Positions 36,096 through 41,299 of a stretch of 64,000 nucleotides of DNA are shown here, one piece after another; the first letter of the stretch is position 1; every line of letters begins with the position of its first letter. Under the pieces are notes generated by a model that worked only from the letters and a program-made list of their open reading frames with translations, did not search any database and was not told the origin of the DNA. The position numbers were made by a program, and so were the translations under genes. Origin of the DNA: Mycolicibacterium sp. CR10 (GTDB taxonomy: Bacteria > Actinomycetota > Actinomycetes > Mycobacteriales > Mycobacteriaceae); contig NZ_STGE01000031.1 in the NCBI RefSeq assembly GCF_005222675.1, positions 124,001-188,000 of the forward strand, in the 5' to 3' direction.

Positions 36096-36212
36096 TAGCA
36101 GCGACCTTGCGCTGTGCCCCACCTGCAAAGTTGGGGGTCAGCCGAGAACGTTGTAGGGCGAAATATGTTTGACCGAGCTACCTCGTCGAATCGCGATACG
36201 AGAGGGTTTGCC

Positions 36213-36371
36213 ATGACCACTACAGTTTCCCCGTCCGCGTACGACGTGGCGTGTCCGATCTGCGCCGCAGAAGCCGGGCAGCCGTGTGAGAACGTCGTCG
36301 GCGGGTGGATTCGGCCCGCCGACCGGCCGCACCTTTACCGCGTCCAGGTCGCCGACGAGGTGACCCGATGA
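36213..36371 (+). CDS. Small phage-type zinc-finger protein
   Basis: This 52-residue protein (MTTTVSPSAYDVACPICAAE...) has CPIC-x6-C followed by a His-containing RPHLYRV segment, the pattern of small zinc-binding proteins common in actinophages. GAGAGGG precedes ATG 36213. It is the first of three genes that read right from attL, each overlapping the next by ATGA. A weak promoter (TTGACC at 36169) may lie upstream. Function unknown; nucleic-acid binding is plausible. Confidence 0.65.
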   Translation: MTTTVSPSAYDVACPICAAEAGQPCENVVGGWIRPADRPHLYRVQVADEVTR

Positions 36372-36730
36372 GCACACCAACAATTCCCAACCTGCCCGTG
36401 CCGCCCGCCGCGCAAGCCGACGGCTGGGAACAGGATGACCCTCAGCCGTATCGCGTGCTGTGGGGTGCGGTTCGTCCCGTCGAAGTCCACCGTGCCTCCC
36501 GTGAGGGGTTGCGCGTCGTCCGGGTGTACACCCACGCCATCCAGTACGGCGACGGGACCATCTGCCATGACGAGTCGCACGGCGGTCCGGGCGTATCACT
36601 CGACACGCTGCACGCCGACGACGAATGCGCCAAAGATTCGGGTATCGATGTCAGCCCCGATGACGCCCGCCGGCTGGCCGCCTCGCTTATCGCTGCAGCC
36701 GATGAGGTCGACGGGTGGGTGACCCGATGA
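36368..36730 (+). CDS. Hypothetical satellite protein (120 aa)
   Basis: This 120-residue protein starts MSTPTIPNLPVPPAAQADGW and ends with an Ala-rich helix (SPDDARRLAASLIAAADEVD) of a sort seen in many mycobacteriophage proteins of unknown role. The middle is rich in beta-forming residues (RVLWGAVRPVEVHR; VVRVYTHAIQYGDGTI). Its ATG overlaps the previous stop and its stop overlaps the next start, so the three genes form one translational unit. I do not recognise a function. Confidence 0.6.
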   Translation: MSTPTIPNLPVPPAAQADGWEQDDPQPYRVLWGAVRPVEVHRASREGLRVVRVYTHAIQYGDGTICHDESHGGPGVSLDTLHADDECAKDSGIDVSPDDARRLAASLIAAADEVDGWVTR

Positions 36731-37041
36731 CCGCCGCAATCCCCACCGTCGAACGGCGCGACCTGCCGCCCGTACCAGCGCCCGGCGCTACCAAGTTCTT
36801 TGAAACCGACGCCTACGCGATCGTCACTGTCGGCAAGATCACCGCAGAAGTGTTGCGGCTGTCGTACTGGGATCCCCGCGACGGCGCCGACAGTGTCGAT
36901 ATCGAGTACGAGGTGCGGATCAACGGCCTACCCGACGCCGGAGGGTTAGCAGACATCAGCGTCTACGCGTCAGGGACGCTGACCGAACTGGCAGCGGTGT
37001 GCATCACGGCCGAGGTACTACTGGCCGAGGTGACGCGATGA
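36727..37041 (+). CDS. Hypothetical satellite protein (104 aa)
   Basis: This 104-residue protein (MTAAIPTVERRDLPPVPAPG...) is coupled to the preceding gene through ATGA. It looks like a mixed alpha/beta small protein ending in a helix (LAAVCITAEVLLAEVTR). The same ATGA pattern recurs at its own stop, where a six-codon frame (37038-37058, MTAEKG then stop) begins. No family recognised. Confidence 0.6.
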   Translation: MTAAIPTVERRDLPPVPAPGATKFFETDAYAIVTVGKITAEVLRLSYWDPRDGADSVDIEYEVRINGLPDAGGLADISVYASGTLTELAAVCITAEVLLAEVTR

Positions 37042-37072
37042 CCGCCGAGAAGGGTTAGCCTCGAAACGTCCA

Positions 37073-37096
37073 AACTGTCCACCGCGGTGGACAGTT
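37073..37096. repeat. Perfect 24-bp palindrome
   Basis: The half-site AACTGTCCACCG is followed directly by its exact reverse complement. It lies 31 bp after the rightward gene block and 49 bp before the end of the convergent Ymh-family gene. A gap-free palindrome of this length is more like a dimeric protein-binding or resolution/packaging site than a typical terminator, but it could also form a cruciform or hairpin. Confidence 0.75.
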
Positions 37097-37103
37097 GCTC
37101 TAC

Positions 37104-37138
37104 TCGGCCCGTCACCCTCCCCTCGGGTGGCGGGCCGA
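37104..37138. terminator. GC-rich hairpin between convergent satellite genes
   Basis: CGGCCCGTCACCC (37105-37117) pairs with GGGTGGCGGGCCG (37125-37137) with one T/G wobble and a 7-nt loop. It lies between convergent genes and lacks a T-tract, the usual form in mycobacteria. It could serve both strands. Confidence 0.55.
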
Positions 37139-37145
37139 ACTAACG

Positions 37146-37859
37146 TCAAGTGGTCCGCGCCGCCGCACGCCGCACAATTCGCAGCAGAAGGTCCGCGAGC
37201 TGGATTATCTCGGCTGCCTCAACCGCATCGTCGTAATCGACGGACCGGTGACTGTTCGGATTCTTGAACGCGCCAATCGCACCCGAGAACAGCTCCATGA
37301 TCGCGACCTGTTCCCCGCCTTCGGCTGTCGTGTCCGTAAGGGGTCCATCCTGCGGCTTGAGCGCCTGCCGCATGACATGCACGCCAACCACACTGTTGCT
37401 GAGGCCAGCAGCGGCCCGCACGGCAACCTCAACCTCTTTCATGGCCGCGAAGCATGCGGTCTGGTAGTCCCCGAAATGAAAGTTCGTGAGCGCGCTAGCC
37501 AACACTGGGTCGAATTTCCCCGAAAGTCGTTCACCTGCCCACAGCTTGGTAAGCGCGTGCTCATCCGACGCAAAGTCAATCCCCGCGGATGTGAGGCGCT
37601 GCCAAGTTGAGGTCATGTTGTGCGGGTCGACTCCAACCAGCCCGTGCGACTCCAGCCATGCCCACGCATCTGATAGGCGCGCCAAGATGTTCTCGCGGTC
37701 AGGTGCCGCCTGGGTTACCTCATCCTTGAATATGTAGTCCATATTCACCCGGTCTGGACTCTGGGCAAAGAACTTAAGCAGCGCCATCGCGAGCTGCGGC
37801 ACCGGCAACACACGGACTTTGTCTAGCGGAATCGGCGCAACAATCGGCCACTGACTCAT
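37146..37859 (-). CDS. TIGR02391 (Ymh) family protein, candidate defence effector
   Basis: This 237-residue protein matches the TIGR02391/Hypoth_Ymh family in its C-terminal half: VEVAVRAAAGLSNSVVG, then ELFSGAIGAFKNPNSHRSVDYDDAVEAAEIIQLADLLLRI. The KNPNSH stretch (K199-H204) has the spacing of the Rx4-6H motif of HEPN ribonucleases, with Lys where Arg is usual. The N-terminal about 110 residues are helical with a possible winged-helix region. It is coupled (3-nt gap) to an upstream 42-residue gene. Members occur in mobile elements near defence genes; a role here as an anti-phage cargo is inference, not shown. Confidence 0.7.
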   Translation of the reverse strand: MSQWPIVAPIPLDKVRVLPVPQLAMALLKFFAQSPDRVNMDYIFKDEVTQAAPDRENILARLSDAWAWLESHGLVGVDPHNMTSTWQRLTSAGIDFASDEHALTKLWAGERLSGKFDPVLASALTNFHFGDYQTACFAAMKEVEVAVRAAAGLSNSVVGVHVMRQALKPQDGPLTDTTAEGGEQVAIMELFSGAIGAFKNPNSHRSVDYDDAVEAAEIIQLADLLLRIVRRAAARTT

Positions 37860-37862
37860 AGA

Positions 37863-37991
37863 TCAGTGGCCCAGCAAGTTGTTGGCCCGTGTCCGCACAC
37901 GCGCCAGAGCCTCGTTCTGCAGACTCAACCGCTTTACAGCGGCGTCGTATGCCAACTCCGGGCGCTTATCGGATTCCGGCTCATCAGACAT
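37863..37991 (-). CDS. 42-residue protein coupled to the Ymh-family gene
   Basis: This small gene starts at ATG 37991 after a strong GGGGGGAG ribosome site at 7 nt, and ends 3 nt before the Ymh-family start. The product has an acidic N-terminus (MSDEPESDKRPE) and a basic amphipathic helix (LSLQNEALARVRTRANNLLG). The strong ribosome site and tight spacing argue that it is real. It might regulate or antagonise its partner, as in a toxin-antitoxin pair; that is inference. Confidence 0.6.
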   Translation of the reverse strand: MSDEPESDKRPELAYDAAVKRLSLQNEALARVRTRANNLLGH

Positions 37992-38174
37992 CGCAAAACT
38001 CCCCCCAGGCCCTGACTGCACCGCTCGAAAGCCTACCGAGCACCTCGGCGCTGGTACCGACTCGGCCCGAATAAAAGAGCCTTCATGGCCGGTCCATACC
38101 TCCCGCGACCGGCTGGCAAAAAAGCCGGTGCGGGTGAGCTTGACGCCGAGGAGCTCCAGCAGGAGAGAAAGGGC
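37992..38174. other. 183-nt intergenic region upstream of the Ymh cassette
   Basis: No convincing gene is seen. On the minus strand it holds a hairpin with 7-bp arms (ACCGGCT/AGCCGGT, about 38102-38122) that could end the capsid-side transcript, and a 17-codon frame starting MKALLFGPSR that is probably chance. A promoter for the Ymh cassette may be here but no clear -35/-10 pair was found. Confidence 0.4.
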
Positions 38175-38342
38175 CTACTCCGAGGCCGCTTTTCGCCTGG
38201 GCTTCGGCGCCGGAACCTCAGTCACCCAACCACTGAGAATCCAGAACCGGGCCACCCCATCAGGTACCTCGGCGGTCTGCCCGTCACGCCACTTCTGACC
38301 GCCGTGGCAGACCTGCAGCCCATCTGCAACCTTGACCTTCAT
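38175..38342 (-). CDS. 55-residue phage-type head-region protein
   Basis: The 55-residue product (MKVKVADGLQVCHGGQKWRD...) has the pattern seen in small actinophage proteins next to capsid genes: a short beta-rich domain with AEVPDGVARFWILSGWVTEV and a basic tail. Its ATG overlaps the capsid stop by one base (TGATG), so it is translated after the capsid protein. A head or head-tail role is likely by position only. Confidence 0.65.
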   Translation of the reverse strand: MKVKVADGLQVCHGGQKWRDGQTAEVPDGVARFWILSGWVTEVPAPKPRRKAASE

Positions 38343-39451
38343 CACGCGGTTAGATCGCCGACAACGACGCCCAGAGGACTCAGCACGCTGGTACCGAAAC
38401 GGCCCTCACAGCGAGCACGGATCAGGTTCTTCGCGAAGTCATCGGCGTTCGATGTTTCCGACCACTGCACCCCAACACCGTGATTGTCGGTATCGACCAG
38501 GACCGCGTCCTTGGCGAGGGTGTGAGAGACACCGGCCGCCTGGGACACCGTGGTCACAATCGGCACACCGAACAGCCGGCGGGTCGCCGGGTCGTACGGC
38601 AGGCTCATGTGCTCGACCGCGTTGGTCGTCGACAGCGCCAGCTCCACACCTTCCCAGTCGGACGGGTGCAACACGATGCTCGATGCCACCAGGCCGCTGA
38701 GTTCCAGCTTCGTCACGGACTTCCGCAGCGTCTGCAGCACCGACGTCGAGTACACCTGCGTCTGAATGCCGCTGGTGGCGTTGATGTCGGTCATTACCTT
38801 CGCCTCAACGGCGAGGTTCAGGCCGTAGGCGAGTTCATTGTTGATGAAGCCCTGCAGGCCGCTGTTGTCGATGAACCAATACCGCGGGACCGCCTCGGAC
38901 AGGTGCGCCACAATCGCGAGGCTCTGCTCAATGCGGGTAACCGAGTACACCGACGTGGGCTTGGTGGCGCCGTCCGCGACGACCGCCGCGTTGTTGGTGC
39001 GTGTCGTCTGCCGCAGATAGGCGTACTCCGCGCTCGGGTGCGCCTGCACCGGAAGCACATCCAGCAGACCCGTCGCCACCTGGCCCAGCGCAATCGGGTT
39101 GGGCCGGAACTCCTGATCGATGACGGCCGCACCGCTAGGCGCCAACGCCTTCGCCCCGAGTTCGCCGCCGAGGACCTTGTCGGCGAACGCGGCACCCATT
39201 CCCTTGAATGACAGCCGCTGACCGCTATCCAGGTCATGCGGGGACGATGACTCGCCGGGACCGGCACGGAACTTCAACGCCCGCTCGTAATTCTTGATGC
39301 CGGTATAAATCTCGTCCTGCTGCGCCTCAGCGCCGCCGATGAATTCACTGAACTGCTTCTGAGTGATTCTGCCTGCTTGGACGTCGGCCATCTTCGCCGA
39401 GACATCCGCCGCCAAACGGTCTGCGCGCTTACGCAGCTGGTCAATGGACAT
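38342..39451 (-). CDS. HK97-type phage major capsid protein
   Basis: This 369-residue protein has the layout of HK97-fold capsid proteins: an N-terminal helical delta-like domain (about residues 1-60, SIDQLRKRADRLAADVSAKM...), then the shell domain with PHDLDSGQRL, IDNSGLQGFINNELAYGL, VLHPSDWEGVELAL and the C-terminal GVPIVTTVSQAAG...VLVDTDNHGVGVQWSE. ATG 39451 has GGAG 9 nt upstream; an ATG at 39466 in frame lacks one. No prohead protease gene is next to it. Self-made capsids distinguish this element from satellites that only remodel helper capsids. Confidence 0.85.
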   Translation of the reverse strand: MSIDQLRKRADRLAADVSAKMADVQAGRITQKQFSEFIGGAEAQQDEIYTGIKNYERALKFRAGPGESSSPHDLDSGQRLSFKGMGAAFADKVLGGELGAKALAPSGAAVIDQEFRPNPIALGQVATGLLDVLPVQAHPSAEYAYLRQTTRTNNAAVVADGATKPTSVYSVTRIEQSLAIVAHLSEAVPRYWFIDNSGLQGFINNELAYGLNLAVEAKVMTDINATSGIQTQVYSTSVLQTLRKSVTKLELSGLVASSIVLHPSDWEGVELALSTTNAVEHMSLPYDPATRRLFGVPIVTTVSQAAGVSHTLAKDAVLVDTDNHGVGVQWSETSNADDFAKNLIRARCEGRFGTSVLSPLGVVVGDLTA

Positions 39452-39505
39452 AGCTTTCAACTCCATGATGGTGATGCGCGAAACCGCGCAGGTTTAAGGG
39501 GGATT

Positions 39506-39523
39506 CGCCCAAATCATTGGGCG
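39506..39523. repeat. Hairpin in capsid leader
   Basis: CGCCCAA-ATCA-TTGGGCG forms a 7-bp stem with a 4-nt loop, 55 bp upstream of the capsid start. The 174-nt leader (39452-39625) has no gene and contains GGCGGCAA-like repeats. The hairpin could be a terminator remnant or a regulator of capsid translation. Confidence 0.4.
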
Positions 39524-39625
39524 TTAGCGGCGGAGTGACGGCAGTTCCAGCAGCGGAAGCGGCGGCAATTCCTTGCGGCGGCAACGGCGGCCTCGACGGC
39601 GATCAGCCTCAGTAGCTACCCAAAA

Positions 39626-39904
39626 CTATACCGACTGAACAACTTCAAGATATGCCTGGCGCGCCGACACGTAATCCTGAACCGTGTCGGGGTCCATTGG
39701 CGTCCAACACAGGTTCGTCGTCGCCTCCGCCAACGCCCGCACCGCAAGACACTCCAAATCGTCGCGTCCCACCTCCTCGAGCACCATGCCCGCCAGGAGA
39801 AGTCGCCGCTCCACCACATGCATCGGCGGCGCCGTGTCCTTCAACCTCAACCCCGACAACTCATCGAGGAACGATTGCACCAAGTCCCGCGTGTGCGGCG
39901 TCAT
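39626..39904 (-). CDS. Hypothetical satellite protein between terminase and capsid genes
   Basis: This 92-residue, mainly helical protein (MTPHTRDLVQSFLDELSGLR...) overlaps the small terminase stop by ATGA. No domain is recognised. Position between terS and the capsid gene would suit a packaging or head-assembly accessory, for example a factor that biases packaging toward the satellite genome, but the sequence does not prove this. Confidence 0.55.
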   Translation of the reverse strand: MTPHTRDLVQSFLDELSGLRLKDTAPPMHVVERRLLLAGMVLEEVGRDDLECLAVRALAEATTNLCWTPMDPDTVQDYVSARQAYLEVVQSV

Positions 39905-40365
39905 GTCAGCAGCCTCTCCGGGCCAGACAGCGCAGCCTCATCCGCAGCAATGGTCAACCCCGCACGATCACCCGGCGTCAACCCAAACCGGGCACCCAAC
40001 TGCGCCATCTGCTGCTCGGCGCTACTGAGCACCATCCACAACGGCGAACGCACCATCGAACCCTTCCGCGTCCCCGGCACCAGAAACTCAGTGCCAATCA
40101 ATTCCCGCGTGTGCCAATAGGTCGCTGCCGCATCGCAGAACGCCGCGAACAGGTGTGCATCCCAAGGGGTCAGCACGCCGCGGTCAATGAGATCAGGACT
40201 CAACTGATCCCAGACCGCCCGTGCGCCTTCCGACAGTTCGACCGGCGGAACAACGGTGTCGCCTGTCCTCGCGGGGACGGGTTCTGACCGGTTCAACCGT
40301 GATTCCTCGGTGCCTTTCAGCACTTTCAGATGGTTCGGCGCCGGCTTCGGACCGCGTCTACCCAT
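39901..40365 (-). CDS. Phage terminase small subunit, P27 family
   Basis: The small terminase recognises DNA for packaging. The 154-residue protein has the P27-family start GRRGPKPAPNHLKVLKGT with ESRLNRSEPVP, and the helical core WDQLSPDLIDRGVLTPWDAHLFAAFCDAAATYW. ATG 40365 is taken; GTG 40374 is possible. No large terminase subunit was found in the element. A satellite TerS working with the helper's large subunit is a known strategy for redirecting packaging. Confidence 0.85.
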   Translation of the reverse strand: MGRRGPKPAPNHLKVLKGTEESRLNRSEPVPARTGDTVVPPVELSEGARAVWDQLSPDLIDRGVLTPWDAHLFAAFCDAAATYWHTRELIGTEFLVPGTRKGSMVRSPLWMVLSSAEQQMAQLGARFGLTPGDRAGLTIAADEAALSGPERLLT

Positions 40366-40572
40366 GTCAAACACCTACCTTTCGACTTGCACCAAAATGG
40401 GAAAACTTGTGGCCGCGCGAGAAAGCCTGGCAGGCGGTTGATCGAGGCAATCGGTTGGAGATTCGATTGCCCCCTCCCCCTGAGGCATCCACGGTGTGTT
40501 TCTCACACTCTGTGTCGCAGGGGGTCCCCGCTGGGTCGGGGTCGGGGCGCTTCCCCTGGTGTGCTTGGGTCA
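40366..40572. other. 207-nt gap upstream of terS, possible packaging or promoter region
   Basis: No credible gene. It contains a hairpin GTGTG-TTTCT-CACAC (40494-40508), C- and G-runs (CCCCCTCCCCC at about 40470-40480, AGGGGG at about 40519-40524) and repeats of GTCGGG. Being directly upstream of the small terminase, it could hold a cos or pac site or the late promoter. Confidence 0.35.
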
Positions 40573-40854
40573 TCACTTCACCCGCCGAATCGTTTGGCCC
40601 TTGGTGGTGATGTCATAGACGCGCAGCGCCTCGCGAAGCCGCTCGATGTCGCGGGAGTCGATGGTGTAGGGGCCGATCTCGATGGCGACGTGTGTCGTGG
40701 GGCTGTGACTCACCCGTAGTGGCATCGAACACCAGTAGTCGGTTTCGTCGACGTAGGGCTCGATAAGTCCCAGGTCGTCGAGGACGACGCGGCCGGGTTG
40801 GTGGTCGCGGTTGGCGTCGAGCATCGGGAACGCGGATTCGTTGTTGAGGCTCAT
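40573..40854 (-). CDS. Hypothetical satellite protein (93 aa)
   Basis: This 93-residue protein (MSLNNESAFPMLDANRDHQP...) ends in SRDIERLREALRVYDITTKG and a basic tail. The middle reads as beta-strands (CSMPLRVSHSPTTHVAIEIGPYTI). It overlaps the upstream gene by ATGA. I do not recognise it. It is the last gene of the leftward early block that begins at 44368. Confidence 0.55.
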   Translation of the reverse strand: MSLNNESAFPMLDANRDHQPGRVVLDDLGLIEPYVDETDYWCSMPLRVSHSPTTHVAIEIGPYTIDSRDIERLREALRVYDITTKGQTIRRVK

Positions 40855-41129
40855 TGGTAGATCACCTCGAGTGCGGCGCCGTGGTCCTTGCGTGCCCAGT
40901 AATCGAGTGCGTCGAGGATGAAGTCGCTGCCGGTGGCTGCCTGCGCTTCCCGAGTTCGTCGGCGGCCTCGCTTTATCCATTCGCGGGGGATGCCGGAATG
41001 GCCGTCAACTGTGGGTAGGGCGAGCACTTCGGTGAGGTCGACTCCGAACAGCAGCGCCAGGGCTTCGGCGTCGAGCAGCGGTTCGGTGTCTGCGTTCTTG
41101 ATTCGGGTGGTGATGGTGTGTGCGGTCAT
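40851..41129 (-). CDS. Small satellite protein with possible DNA-binding motif (92 aa)
   Basis: This 92-residue protein (MTAHTITTRIKNADTEPLLD...) includes LLDAEALALLFGVDLTEVLAL and GIPREWIKRGRRRTREAQ, a layout like helix-turn-helix excisionase or replication-control proteins. That resemblance is loose. ATG 41129 overlaps the previous stop. It could be the recombination directionality factor, which the element otherwise lacks. Confidence 0.5.
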   Translation of the reverse strand: MTAHTITTRIKNADTEPLLDAEALALLFGVDLTEVLALPTVDGHSGIPREWIKRGRRRTREAQAATGSDFILDALDYWARKDHGAALEVIYQ

Positions 41130-41299
41130 CTGTTCTGGTTCCTGTCGGTGAGGGTGAATGTGCCGGGACGGCGTGGGCATTCGGAGGTGTTGGTGTCGGC
41201 GGGCAGCCAGTGGCGGTGCTCGCAGACCGGGCAGACGATGCAGACGAACTTGCGGCCGTCAGCGAGGGTGCGGCGTTGGCGAACGACGGCGCGCTTCAT
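41126..41299 (-). CDS. 57-residue zinc-ribbon protein
   Basis: The short product (MKRAVVRQRRTLADGRKFVC...) has Cys at 20, 23, 26 and 41 in CIVCPVCEHRHW...SECPRRP, a zinc-ribbon-like spacing, with basic N-terminus. ATGA overlaps join it to the primase gene before it and the 92-residue gene after it, supporting real translation although it is very short. Function unknown. Confidence 0.6.
   Translation of the reverse strand: MKRAVVRQRRTLADGRKFVCIVCPVCEHRHWLPADTNTSECPRRPGTFTLTDRNQNR

Noticed and set aside
37879..38298. Rightward 139-residue frame near the Ymh cassette
   Set aside because: It lies antisense to the 42-aa and 55-aa genes, each of which has better start signals or coupling.
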